Assembly (NCBI GenBank): GCA_964351025.1
Contig: CAYGLV010000071.1
Coordinates: forward strand, 1-11,012
Length of the DNA: 11,012 nucleotides
Direction: 5' to 3'
Source of the DNA: CAYGLV01 sp964351025
GTDB taxonomy: Bacteria > Actinomycetota > Thermoleophilia > Gaiellales > Gaiellaceae
In this document: positions 1 to 7,911 of the stretch, piece after piece
How positions within the stretch are numbered: position 1 is the stretch's first letter
How the letters are laid out: every line of letters begins with the position of its first letter
Made by a program: the position numbers and the translations under genes
Notes under the pieces: model-generated
Told to the model about the DNA's origin: nothing
Databases searched by the model: none
The model's input: only the letters and a program-made list of their open reading frames with translations

Positions 1-235
1 GGGCCGCCGGGGGCGGCGGCGCGGCCGAGACGGGCGGTGGAGGCGGCGTCGCCGCGGCCGGAGGCTCGCCGGCTGCGAAGTCGTAGACGTGCTCGACCGT
101 CTTGTCGCGCGCGGGCTCGGGCTGCTCGGCGGGCGGCGGCGGTGCGGCCTGCTCGGCCGGCGGCTCGCCGCCCTGCTGCTGGCGCTGGGCTGCCTCGGTC
201 GCGCGGAAGAGCTCGGCGAGCGGGCCCTCACGCAT
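1..235 (-). CDS. N-terminal fragment of a Pro/Ala-rich protein downstream of parA (possibly FtsZ-like)
   Basis: Only the first 78 codons are in the window; the gene leaves through the left edge. The ATG at 235-233 overlaps the end of the ParA gene by 8 bases, which suggests translational coupling. The protein opens with a short charged segment, MREGPLAELFRATEAAQRQQ. A low-complexity Pro/Ala/Glu-rich stretch follows, then a more ordered patch, DKTVEHVYDFAAGE (about residues 44-57), and then more proline runs. This looks like a disordered N-terminal extension before a folded domain that is not visible. From memory, an FtsZ/tubulin-like protein with a similar start follows a ParA gene in some Thermoleophilia, but no GTP-binding motif is present here, so this is a weak suggestion. 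No clear Shine-Dalgarno sequence precedes the ATG. I am fairly sure it is a real gene and unsure of its function. Confidence 0.6.
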   Translation of the reverse strand, partial: MREGPLAELFRATEAAQRQQQGGEPPAEQAAPPPPAEQPEPARDKTVEHVYDFAAGEPPAAATPPPPPVSAAPPPPAA

Positions 236-1064
236 GCTCGCGCGGTTTCGCGCCATCGAGCACCTCCTTCGCCAGCTCGCGGTAGGCATCGGCTGCGGTT
301 CCCGACGGCTCGTACTTCATGATCGAGTTGCCCTTCACGGGCGCCTCGGCGTAGCGGATCGTCTTGCGGATCCGGTTCTTGAAGACGAGGTCGCCGAAGT
401 TCTCCTCGAGGATCTCGACCGCCTCGCGCGAGTGCAGCGTGCGGCTGTCGAACATCGTCGGCAGGATGCCCTCGATCTTGACGTCCGGGTTGAGGTTCTC
501 CCGCACCATCGCCAGCGTGTTCTCGAGCTGCACGAGCCCGCGCAGCGAGAGGTACTCGCACTGCACCGGCACGATCACGCCGGTGGCGGCGACGAAGGCG
601 TTGATCGTCAGCAGGCCGAGCGACGGCGGCGTGTCGATGAGGATAAAGTCGTAGGTGTCGCGCACCTCGAGCAGCGCCTTCTCGAGCGCGCGCTCGCGGC
701 CGATCATCGCGGAGAGCGCGAGCTCGGCGCCGGCGAGGTCGATCGAGGCGACCGCGATGTCCACCTCGGCCTGGTGGATGATCTCGCTGATCGGCAGACG
801 GTGGACGAGCACGTCGAACATCGAGCGCTCGATCGCGTCCGGGTTGAGCCCCTGGCTCATGGTCAGGTTGCCCTGCGGGTCGAGGTCCACGAGCAGCACG
901 CGGAAGCCGCGCTCCATGAAGGCGACGCCGAGGTTGAGCGTCGTCGTCGTCTTGGCGACGCCACCTTTCTGATTTGCGAACGCGATGACGCGGAGCAGCG
1001 CAGCCTCCTCTACGGCAGCGGGCGCGCGCCCGTTGGTGCGCGGGAGCAGGCGAATGAGACCCAT
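228..1064 (-). CDS. parA: ParA/Soj-family ATPase
   Basis: Deviant-Walker ATPase of the ParA/MinD superfamily. Members dimerise with ATP and position chromosomes, plasmids or protein complexes on the nucleoid or membrane. Visible motifs are the deviant Walker A KGGVAKTTT (residues 33-41, signature Lys33, P-loop Lys38), Walker A' LLVDLDPQGNLT (57-68) and Walker B FILIDTPPS (140-148, Asp144). The KGGVAKTT variant, with Ala for the usual second Gly, occurs in Soj-like proteins. Length is 278 residues from the ATG at 1064, typical for chromosomal Soj. The 24 residues before LRVIAFANQKGG are poorly conserved-looking, so the true start may lie further in (see 996-1010). No ParB gene or parS-like site is visible. 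The next gene overlaps by 8 bases, so its product is the best candidate partner. The cupin gene lies 43 bases upstream on the same strand. Family assignment is firm; the cargo is unknown. Confidence 0.93.
   Translation of the reverse strand: MGLIRLLPRTNGRAPAAVEEAALLRVIAFANQKGGVAKTTTTLNLGVAFMERGFRVLLVDLDPQGNLTMSQGLNPDAIERSMFDVLVHRLPISEIIHQAEVDIAVASIDLAGAELALSAMIGRERALEKALLEVRDTYDFILIDTPPSLGLLTINAFVAATGVIVPVQCEYLSLRGLVQLENTLAMVRENLNPDVKIEGILPTMFDSRTLHSREAVEILEENFGDLVFKNRIRKTIRYAEAPVKGNSIMKYEPSGTAADAYRELAKEVLDGAKPREHA
996..1010 (-). promoter_or_regulatory. Strong internal Shine-Dalgarno-like site in parA before a CTG codon
   Basis: On the minus strand the bases GAGGAGG (1010-1004) are followed after five bases by a CTG codon (998-996, Leu23). 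This is just before the conserved ParA start LRVIAFANQKGG. The annotated ATG at 1064 has only a weak purine stretch upstream. The site could mark a non-canonical CTG start giving a 256-residue ParA. It could equally be a chance run from Glu-Glu codons. Confidence 0.3.
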
Positions 1065-1107
1065 TGAGTCCCGCTGTTCAAGCCGAGCCCGGCGATTCCT
1101 GCACGCA

Positions 1108-2052
1108 TCATTCCTCGCCGTCCCAGTAGTCGAGCGGCTCGACGCGCGCGATCACGCCGAGCCCGCGGATGAAGAGCTTGTTCGAGCGCGGGTACCAGCA
1201 GGCATCGCGGGAGTCGCGCGTGCCGTAGGCGAGGTAGACGAGTGGGTCGTCGCCGGAACGGAAGGAGTGGGCGACGCGGGTGCCCGCCGGGCGCGCGACG
1301 GTCGTGCCGGCGCGCAGCGGGTGCTCGCTCGGCTCGTCGCCGTCCCAGAGCAGCAGAGTGCCCTCGCCGCCGAGCACGACGAAGATCTCCTCCTCGGCGG
1401 AGTGGCAGTGGGGCGCAACGCTGAGCAGCCCGGGGACGCCAGTGACGTGGCGCAGGCCGGTGCGGTGCGAGCCGGCCGCGTTGGAGATGTGGCGGGAGGA
1501 GAAGGCGACCGTGGCGCCCGCGCGCGCGACCGGCTCGACATCGGAGAGGTTGACGATCGAGGTCGGCCGCGGTGAGAGCTCCGGCACGTCGGGCGCGCCG
1601 GCCGCGGCCTCGCGCGTCCACGGGTGGTCCTCGGGGGCGCCGGCCTGCACCCACGAGCCGAGGCCCCAGGAGACGCCGGCGCGCGGCAACCGGGTCGAGC
1701 CGAGCGGGTAGTGGCGCTCGCCGAAGGCGAGCGCATCGAGCCCGTCGGGGCCGGCGCGGAGGGTGTGCGCGTTGTCGAGCGCGAGGTGGACGAGGCAGTC
1801 GCCCGGCCCGACCTCGTAGGCGGAGAGCGTCTTGTCGTCGTACTGGACGGAGATCCCCGAGCCACCGAGGACGTAGAAGATCTCCTCCTCCGAGCCCTCG
1901 GCGTGGAGCGGCGTCGACCACATGCCGGGCGGCACCTTGATGCGACGGACACCGGTGTCGATCGTGTTCGAGCCGGTGAGCGCGTACCAGTCCGCTGCGA
2001 TGTGACCCTGCTCGCGCCGGGTCGGCTCGAGCTCGTCCCAGTGGGTGATCAC
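1108..2052 (-). CDS. Two-domain cupin (bicupin) protein
   Basis: A 314-residue protein with two cupin beta-barrels from an apparent internal duplication: EEEIFYVLGG at about 55-64 and EEEIFVVLGG at about 220-229. The C-terminal domain carries a full metal-binding motif 1, PHCHSAEEEIF, with His215, His217 and Glu221/222, and a motif 2 His262 in RVAHSF. The N-terminal domain has only His50 in LHAEGSEEE, with Glu52 where the second His would be, plus His89 and His96 in the motif 2 region, so its metal site may be altered or lost. Bicupins include dioxygenases, decarboxylases, isomerases and sugar- or ligand-binding proteins; the sequence does not say which. No signal peptide is seen, so it is probably cytosolic. 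The GTG start at 2052 shares a GTGA overlap with the stop of the 66-residue gene upstream, supporting coupled translation and this start. ParA follows after 43 bases. Its link to the helicase or ParA is unknown. Confidence 0.87.
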   Translation of the reverse strand: MITHWDELEPTRREQGHIAADWYALTGSNTIDTGVRRIKVPPGMWSTPLHAEGSEEEIFYVLGGSGISVQYDDKTLSAYEVGPGDCLVHLALDNAHTLRAGPDGLDALAFGERHYPLGSTRLPRAGVSWGLGSWVQAGAPEDHPWTREAAAGAPDVPELSPRPTSIVNLSDVEPVARAGATVAFSSRHISNAAGSHRTGLRHVTGVPGLLSVAPHCHSAEEEIFVVLGGEGTLLLWDGDEPSEHPLRAGTTVARPAGTRVAHSFRSGDDPLVYLAYGTRDSRDACWYPRSNKLFIRGLGVIARVEPLDYWDGEE

Positions 2053-2249
2053 ACGGCGATCATGTCATGCGCGAGCGCCGTCCGCAGGGCCTCGATCTCG
2101 TCTCCGCCGGCTCCCTCGGCCCGCGACCAGGCCTCGGCCTCGCGGAGGAGAGCGCGCAGCTCACCGAGCAGCTCCCGGGGCTCCGCGTGGGCGCGGTCGA
2201 GTGCCTCGATCCGGTCGAGCCGCTCCAGCAGCCGGCGCGCTTCCTCCAT
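2049..2249 (-). CDS. Small charged helical protein, 66 residues, unknown function
   Basis: The protein starts MEEARRLLERLDRIEALDRA and ends LAHDMIAV. It is rich in Glu, Arg, Leu and Ala with heptad-like leucines, so most of it is probably alpha-helix, perhaps a short coiled coil broken by GAGGD near residue 47. No known domain was recognised. The case for a real gene is its context. Its stop codon overlaps the cupin GTG start in a GTGA arrangement, and its ATG follows the 408-residue gene by 53 bases in a same-strand run. There is no Shine-Dalgarno sequence next to the ATG, but a TACGGT box lies six bases upstream, as expected for a leaderless transcript. The same frame stays open further upstream, but that part is a high-GC shadow antisense to nothing recognisable and overlaps the 408-residue gene, so the short ATG form is preferred. 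Confidence 0.62.
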   Translation of the reverse strand: MEEARRLLERLDRIEALDRAHAEPRELLGELRALLREAEAWSRAEGAGGDEIEALRTALAHDMIAV

Positions 2250-2255
2250 GCCGCG

Positions 2256-2261
2256 ACCGTA
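2256..2261 (-). promoter_or_regulatory. Putative -10 box (TACGGT) for the 66-residue gene
   Basis: TACGGT on the minus strand fits the actinobacterial TANNNT -10 consensus. It ends six bases before the ATG at 2249, the same geometry as the box before lhr. No convincing -35 element is seen. It would give a leaderless mRNA and an internal promoter for the 66-residue, cupin and parA genes. Confidence 0.4.
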
Positions 2262-2302
2262 ATGCCGCTCCCCGCGCGCCTGTGTGTCGCCTCTGTGCCG
2301 GA

Positions 2303-3529
2303 TCAGCCCGTGGCGGCCAGGCGCAGCGGAACGAGCGGCTGGAGGCCGAGCAGGATCCGGTCGAGCGAGACCACGAGACCGCGGCGGTCGCCGCTGTGAA
2401 GCGCCTCGACGAGCGCCCGGCGGACGGCGTCTGCCGTGGACGGGCTCGCCTCGCCACGGTCGGCAAGCGAGCGCAGGCGCCCGTGCAGCTCCTCGCGCTC
2501 GCTGCCGCTCTCCGCGAGCAGGACGGCGGCCCGCAGCGGCCAGGTCGCCCCGAGGAGCGCCTCGAACGCGGCCCGCAGCTGCTCGGAGCGAAACGGCTCC
2601 GACTGGAAGAGCGAGAGCTCCCAGCGGTCGAGCGCCTCGGCGAGATCGCCGTCGGCGTCGGCGTCGGAGAGGCGGCCGCAAAGCTCGCGTGCGACGGCGC
2701 CCCGGAAGCTGTCGAGCCGCGTCGCCTCGCCGAGCGGCTGCGTCGCCGCGATCGGCAGCACCGCCCGGATCCCGAACGGGCGCCAGTCGAGCCGCTCGAA
2801 GAGGACGGGGCCGGCGGCAAGCGGGGCGCCGGTTGCGAGCCGGATCGCCGTCACGGCGTCGGCGAGCTCGGCAGGCGCGTCCGGGGGCTCCTCGTCGGGG
2901 GCGAGGCCGCGTTCGAGCTCGAGCACGCAGTAGCGGTCGGTCTCCCGCCCGAAGTCCTTCGGCAGGAGGCCCTGCGCCTCCGGCCAGTGCGTCGAGAGCT
3001 CGCCGTCGGCGGCGGCGCGCACGCGCAGGCCCTCCCCCAGCTCCACCTGCGTGCCGACCGAGATCCCGACGAGCGGCGCGACGGCGGCGTAGGCGCGGCC
3101 CTGGCCGAAGAGCGAGGCCTCGAGCTCGGCGTAGGCGCGCTCGAAGGCGACGTCGTCCCAGTCGAAGCCGCCGCAGGCGTCGGCGGTCTCGGTCAATAGC
3201 CAGAGCAGGACGGTGCGGAAGAGCGCCTCGTCCGCCGAGGGCCGCGCGCCCGCATGCGCCCGCGCGTAGATCCCAGCCGCGGGCTCGTGGCCGAGCTCCT
3301 CGAGCGCGAGCAGCGCGTCCTCGCGGCTGCGGAGCGCTCCGATCCGCGCCTCGACGAAGCCGCGCACGAGCGGCCGGTACTCGTAGAAGGCGGGAGAGTC
3401 GCGCCGCCGGTGCTCGTCGAAGGCGAAGGGGACGTCCGCTCCCTGCTCGACCTCGCCCTGGAGCCAGGCGAAGGAGCCGAGGACGAAGTTGCGGAGAGCC
3501 TGATGGAGGTAGGGAGCGCGCGGAGCCAC
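2303..3529 (-). CDS. Hypothetical protein, 408 residues
   Basis: I do not recognise this family. The protein is acidic, rich in Ala, Leu, Glu and Arg, and looks like a mostly helical soluble protein with no signal peptide or membrane segment. The N-terminal quarter is aromatic-rich (YLHQALRNFVLGSFAWLQGE, then FYEYRPLVRGFVEARI). The middle holds a tryptophan/aspartate patch (GGFDWDD near residue 120). The C-terminal half has helical repeats with many Leu/Arg pairs. The in-frame stop of lhr sits just upstream, so the start must lie within or after the 36-base gap. The GTG at 3529 is the first usable codon and is chosen for that reason. An AGGAGAGGAGG run lies about 21 bases before it, too far for a normal ribosome site. 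An overlapping ATG at 3531 is out of frame. The gene sits between lhr and the small gene on the same strand and may be co-transcribed with both. Confidence 0.78.
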   Translation of the reverse strand: MAPRAPYLHQALRNFVLGSFAWLQGEVEQGADVPFAFDEHRRRDSPAFYEYRPLVRGFVEARIGALRSREDALLALEELGHEPAAGIYARAHAGARPSADEALFRTVLLWLLTETADACGGFDWDDVAFERAYAELEASLFGQGRAYAAVAPLVGISVGTQVELGEGLRVRAAADGELSTHWPEAQGLLPKDFGRETDRYCVLELERGLAPDEEPPDAPAELADAVTAIRLATGAPLAAGPVLFERLDWRPFGIRAVLPIAATQPLGEATRLDSFRGAVARELCGRLSDADADGDLAEALDRWELSLFQSEPFRSEQLRAAFEALLGATWPLRAAVLLAESGSEREELHGRLRSLADRGEASPSTADAVRRALVEALHSGDRRGLVVSLDRILLGLQPLVPLRLAATG

Positions 3530-3565
3530 ATCTCCGGGTACGCCCCCCGGGCCTCCTCTCCTGCC

Positions 3566-6500
3566 CTACGGGCGCAAGACCGCGCGCCGCGGGCCGGCGA
3601 GGAAGCCGGCCTCGACCAGGAGAGGCAGCACGTCCGACTCGACCACGGGCTGCCCGTCGAAGCGCTCCACCGCGAGCCGCTTCGCGCCTCCCGCCTTCAC
3701 GTGCGCGACGAGCGCGGCGAGCGCCGGGCGCAGCCACTCCTCGTCGGGCTCGCGCAGCGGCACGAGCGTACGACCGCCGCGCTCGACGAAGAGCACCGCC
3801 TGCCCGTCGAGAGAGACGACGTACGCGCCGGCGACGCGCGCCGCCCTCGCCCCGGCTCGCTTCGGCCAGGCGAGCGCCGCGCCGTAGGGCTGGGCGGGGT
3901 CGGCGGCCGCGAGCACGAGCGCGTCGGGCTCCTCGCCCTCACGGGGCCGCAGCTCGCGCAACCGCTCGACGGCACCGGGCAGCGCGAACTGTGCCCCGCC
4001 GAGCCCCTCGACGAAGTAGCCGCGACGGCACGACCCGAGTATCTCGAGCGCCTTCAGCTCGGAATAGACGGCGCCGTAGCCTCCCGGGATGCCCTCGGCG
4101 CGCACGCCGTCGCGGACGACGATCCCCTGCCGCTCGAGCAGCAGCTCGGCGAGCGAGCGCCGCTCGGGGCGGCCTGCGAAGAGGCGGTCGGTGAGCGCCC
4201 AGCGGCCCTGCGTGGCGGTGATCGTCGCCGCGCGCGAGCGCGAGAAGCGGCGCGGGCGGCGCTGCGGCCGCGGCGTCTCGTAGCGGCGGCCGGCACGCAG
4301 CGGCGTCCAGGCGTCGTTTCCCACCTCGCCGGCCCAGACGAGCTCCCAGAGGGCGGGCAGCGCTGCCTCGGGCTCGAGCTCCGCTGCCGCGAGCAGGTCG
4401 TGCCAGAACTCGGCGCTCTGCGCGAGGGCTGCGCGAATCGCGGCGGCGGCCTCTCCCTCGGGCGGGGGTGCGGCGGCGGGCCTGCCCAGCACGGCTGCGT
4501 CCTCACGGAAGTAGACGGCCACGCGGTCGAGCCCGGCGCCCGCCCAGACGAGCTCGCCCGAGGCGCAGAGCGCGTCGAGCTGCTCGGGCCGGTAGCCGGG
4601 AACCCGGCGGGGCAGCACGTCGCTCTCCCAGAGCGAGACCGGCAGCGCGAGCCCCTGCAACGGCACGAGCGCTTCGCGCAGCGTGGCGCGGCGGCCGATC
4701 CCGTGCCAGGCGGGCAGGAAGCGGCCGAGCGCAGCCTGCTCGGCCGGCTCGACCTCCTTGCGGAAGACGGCGAGCGAAGCGCGGCGCAGACGCCGCAGCA
4801 CCTCGGGGTCGCACCACTCGCGCTCGACCCCACCGGGGCGCAGCTCGCCACGGACGAGCTGCTCGGCTCGCTCGAGCTCGTGCAGCTCGGCCTCGACGTC
4901 GCGGCCGAAGCGCGCTTCGGCCTCCTTCGCGGTGAACGGGCCGCGGCCGCGCGCGAAGCGGAGGAGCACGCCCGCGAGCGCGTCCGGCACCGGCTCGAGG
5001 AAGACCTCCGGCAGCCCACCGGGCGGGACGACCCCGAGCGCGTCGCGATAGCGCCCCGCATCCTCGGCCGCGGCGAGCGCCTCACCGCCGACGATGCGGA
5101 TGCGGATCGCCCTGCGCTCGCGGACGAGGATCTCCGCGAAGCCCGCGTCGACCTCACCCGCGAAGACGTGGCCGGTGCGCCGCAGCAGGTCGTGCAGCTC
5201 GTCGGGATTCCGGGGCACCGAGCGCAGCGAGGCCTCCACGTCGGCGATCGCGCCGGGGTCGAGCAGCTCGCGCAGCTCCTCCTGGCCCAGCAGCTCGCGC
5301 AGCAGCTCGCGATCGAGCGAGAGCGCCTGCGCCCGCCGCTCCGCCGCGGGCGTGTCGTCCTCGTACATGTACGTGGCGACGTAGTCGAAGAGGAGCGAGG
5401 AGGCGAACGGGCTCGCCGACACGGTCTCCACCTCGACGAGGTCGAGCTCGCGCGTGGCGAGGCCGTGCAGGACACGCTTCAGGGCGGGAAGATCGAAGAC
5501 GTCCTGCAGGCACTCGCGGTAGGTCTCGAGCACGATCGGGAAGGAGCCGAAGCGGCGCGCGACCTGGAGCAGGCTCTGGGCCTTCAGCCGCTGCTGCCAG
5601 AGCGGCGTGCGCTGGCCCGGGCGGCGGCGCGGGATCAGCAGGGCGCGTGAGGCGTTCTCGCGGAAGCGGGCGCCGAAGAGCGCGCTCTGGCCGACCTCGG
5701 CCACGACGAGCTCCTCGATCTCCGCGGGCGGGACGAGCAGCTCGTCGAGCGACGGCGGCTGGTCGGCGTCGGCGAAATGGAGCGCGATCCCGTCGTCCGA
5801 CCACAGGGTCTGCACCTCGAGCCCGAGCGACTCGCGGAGCCGCGCTGCGAGCGCGAGCGACCACGGCGCATGCACGCGCCCGCCGAACGGCGTGAGGATG
5901 CAGACACGCCAGTCGCCGATCTCGTCGCGGAAGCGCTCGACGACGATCGTCCGGTCGGAGGGGACGACGCCGGTCGCGGCCTCCTGCTCGCGCAGATACG
6001 TGAGCAGGTTGCGGGCCGCGCGCGGATCGAGGTGGTACTCCGACCCGAGCACCGCAGTGGCCTTCGCGTCGGAGAGAGCCACCAGCTCGCGGCTGGCACG
6101 GCCGATCTTCTCCCCCAGCTCGTACGGGCGGCCGACGCCCTCGCCCTTCCAGAAGGGGACGGCGCCGGGAACGCCGGGGGCCGGCGAGACGAGCACGCGG
6201 TCGCGGGTGATCTCCTCGATCCGCCAGCTCGAGGCGCCGAGCAGGAAGACCTGGCCCTGCCGGGCCTCGTAGACCATCTCCTCGTCGAGCTCGCCGACGC
6301 GGCCGCCGCCGTCCACCTGGAAGACGCCGAAGAGGCCGCGGTCGGGGATCGTGCCGGCGTTCGTGACGGCGAGCCGGCGGGCGCCCTCGCGGCCGCGGAT
6401 GACACCCTCGACACGGTCCCAGACGATGCGCGGGCGCAGCTCGGCGAACTCGTCCGACGGATAGCGGCCGGCGAGCATGTCGAGCACGTTCTCGAGCTGG

Positions 6501-7846
6501 GCCCGCGACAGGTCGGCGAAGGGGTACGCGCGGCGGACGAGCTCGTGCAGCTCGTCCACGGCGATCTCCTCGTCGGCGCAGATCGCCACGATCTGCTGGG
6601 CCAGCACGTCGAGCGGGTTGCGCGGGATGACCGTCTCCTCGATCTCGCCGGCCCGCATCGCCTTCGCGACGACGGCGGTCTCGAGCAGGTCGCCGCGGAA
6701 CTTCGGGAAGAGGCGCCCCTTCGAGACGGAGTGCAGGTCGTGCCCGGCGCGGCCGATCCGCTGCAGGCCGCGGGCGACCGACTTCGGGCTCTCGACCTGG
6801 ATCACGAGGTCGACGGCGCCCATGTCGATGCCGAGCTCGAGAGAAGACGTGGCGACGAGGCACGGGATCCGCCCGGCCTTCAGGTCCTCCTCGACGATCT
6901 GCCGCTGCTCGCGCGCGAGCGAGCCGTGGTGGGCGCGGGCGATCTCCTCCCCGGCCAGCTCGTTCAGGCGCAGCGCCAGCCGCTCGGAGAGACGGCGGTT
7001 GTTGACGAAGACGATCGTCGAGCGGTGGGCCCGCACGAGGTCGAGGAGGGCCGGGTAGATCGACGGCCAGATCGAGCGGCTCGAGACCTCGACGCCGGGC
7101 CCCATCTCGACACCGTCGGCGAGGACAGGCACCGGAAGCCTCGCCGTGCTCGGCAGCTCGCGCATGTCCTCGAGCGGAACGACGACCTCGAGGTCGAGCT
7201 CCTTGCGCGTGCCGGCGTCCACGAGCTCGATCTCGCGGCCGCCCGAGACGAAGCGGCCGATCTCGGCGAGCGGGCGCTGCGTCGCCGACAGGCCGATGCG
7301 CTGGATCGGCCTGTCCGTGAGGGCCTGCAGCCGTTCGAGGCTGAGTGCGAGGTGGGCGCCGCGCTTCGTGCCGGCGACGGCGTGCACCTCGTCCACGATC
7401 ACGGTCTCGATCGAGCGCAGCGTCTCGCGGGCCTGGGAGGTGAGCAGGAGGAAGAGCGACTCCGGAGTCGTGATCAGGATGTCGGGCGGGTGGCGGGTCA
7501 GAGCGCGGCGCTCGACGGCCGGGGTGTCGCCGGTGCGCACACCAACGGCGAGCTGCGAGCCGAGTCCGGCGAGCGGGGCGCGCAGGTTGCGCTCGATGTC
7601 GTAGTTGAGCGCCTTCAGCGGCGAGATGTAGAGCAGCCGCAGCCCCTCCCCGGGGCTCTGCGTCAGCCGGTCGATGCCGTAGAGGAAGGCGGCGAGCGTC
7701 TTGCCCGACCCCGTCGGCGCCTGGATCAGCACATGACCGCCCCCGGCGATCGCCGGCCAGCCGAGCGCCTGCGCGGGGGTCGGCGCGGCGAAGGCGCGCT
7801 CGAACCACTCGCGCGTCACGGGGCTGAAGACGGCGAGCGGATCCAT
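3566..7846 (-). CDS. lhr: Lhr-family superfamily 2 DNA helicase, full length
   Basis: Lhr proteins are ATP-dependent 3'-to-5' single-strand DNA translocases that unwind DNA or RNA:DNA duplexes and are linked to DNA repair. From the ATG at 7846 the protein has 1426 residues, close to full-length actinobacterial Lhr (about 1500). Helicase motifs appear in order: PTPAQ (22-26), Walker A APTGSGKT (43-50, Lys49), TTPES (126-130), DEVH box (152-155), SAT (187-189), TSSLELGID (333-341) and QRIGRAGH (362-369, arginine finger region). Winged-helix and beta-barrel core parts should follow. A long C-terminal region ends with the Lhr-typical RRGYFVEGLGGAQFALPGAV (about 1274-1293), so this is the core-plus-CTD form, not a truncated Lhr-Core. 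The frame is open 36 codons further upstream, but that part crosses the promoter region and looks unlike Lhr. The ATG before DPLAVFSPVTREWF matches the family start. It is transcribed divergently from a DNA-glycosylase-like gene. Confidence 0.96.
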   Translation of the reverse strand: MDPLAVFSPVTREWFERAFAAPTPAQALGWPAIAGGGHVLIQAPTGSGKTLAAFLYGIDRLTQSPGEGLRLLYISPLKALNYDIERNLRAPLAGLGSQLAVGVRTGDTPAVERRALTRHPPDILITTPESLFLLLTSQARETLRSIETVIVDEVHAVAGTKRGAHLALSLERLQALTDRPIQRIGLSATQRPLAEIGRFVSGGREIELVDAGTRKELDLEVVVPLEDMRELPSTARLPVPVLADGVEMGPGVEVSSRSIWPSIYPALLDLVRAHRSTIVFVNNRRLSERLALRLNELAGEEIARAHHGSLAREQRQIVEEDLKAGRIPCLVATSSLELGIDMGAVDLVIQVESPKSVARGLQRIGRAGHDLHSVSKGRLFPKFRGDLLETAVVAKAMRAGEIEETVIPRNPLDVLAQQIVAICADEEIAVDELHELVRRAYPFADLSRAQLENVLDMLAGRYPSDEFAELRPRIVWDRVEGVIRGREGARRLAVTNAGTIPDRGLFGVFQVDGGGRVGELDEEMVYEARQGQVFLLGASSWRIEEITRDRVLVSPAPGVPGAVPFWKGEGVGRPYELGEKIGRASRELVALSDAKATAVLGSEYHLDPRAARNLLTYLREQEAATGVVPSDRTIVVERFRDEIGDWRVCILTPFGGRVHAPWSLALAARLRESLGLEVQTLWSDDGIALHFADADQPPSLDELLVPPAEIEELVVAEVGQSALFGARFRENASRALLIPRRRPGQRTPLWQQRLKAQSLLQVARRFGSFPIVLETYRECLQDVFDLPALKRVLHGLATRELDLVEVETVSASPFASSLLFDYVATYMYEDDTPAAERRAQALSLDRELLRELLGQEELRELLDPGAIADVEASLRSVPRNPDELHDLLRRTGHVFAGEVDAGFAEILVRERRAIRIRIVGGEALAAAEDAGRYRDALGVVPPGGLPEVFLEPVPDALAGVLLRFARGRGPFTAKEAEARFGRDVEAELHELERAEQLVRGELRPGGVEREWCDPEVLRRLRRASLAVFRKEVEPAEQAALGRFLPAWHGIGRRATLREALVPLQGLALPVSLWESDVLPRRVPGYRPEQLDALCASGELVWAGAGLDRVAVYFREDAAVLGRPAAAPPPEGEAAAAIRAALAQSAEFWHDLLAAAELEPEAALPALWELVWAGEVGNDAWTPLRAGRRYETPRPQRRPRRFSRSRAATITATQGRWALTDRLFAGRPERRSLAELLLERQGIVVRDGVRAEGIPGGYGAVYSELKALEILGSCRRGYFVEGLGGAQFALPGAVERLRELRPREGEEPDALVLAAADPAQPYGAALAWPKRAGARAARVAGAYVVSLDGQAVLFVERGGRTLVPLREPDEEWLRPALAALVAHVKAGGAKRLAVERFDGQPVVESDVLPLLVEAGFLAGPRRAVLRP

Positions 7847-7852
7847 GCCGTG

Positions 7853-7882
7853 AGCGTAGCGCCGAGGGCCGTTCCTGCCCAA
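7853..7882 (-). promoter_or_regulatory. Putative lhr promoter, leaderless type
   Basis: On the minus strand TTGGGC (7882-7877) and TACGCT (7858-7853) are separated by 18 bases and resemble -35 and -10 elements of a housekeeping sigma factor. The -10 ends six bases before the lhr ATG, leaving essentially no 5' leader. No Shine-Dalgarno sequence is visible, which agrees with a leaderless mRNA. Confidence 0.5.
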
Positions 7883-7895
7883 GGCGTTCCTGGCC
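7870..7895. repeat. Direct repeat CGTTCCTGSCC in the divergent promoter region
   Basis: Two 11-base copies, CGTTCCTGCCC (7870-7880) and CGTTCCTGGCC (7885-7895), differ at one base and start 15 bases apart. The first overlaps the putative lhr -35. The second lies where a -35 for the rightward gene would be. They could be a regulator site for both promoters. The copies are short and the region is GC-rich, so chance is possible. Confidence 0.35.
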
Positions 7896-7911
7896 GGAGG
7901 GACGCGGCGGC

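Noticed and set aside
37..1067. Plus-strand frames opposite parA
   Set aside because: The ParA Walker motifs fix the coding strand; these frames are GC shadows.
3193..3531. 112-codon minus-strand frame from the ATG at 3531
   Set aside because: It is Ser/Arg-rich and out of frame with the 408-residue protein, whose composition is far more protein-like.
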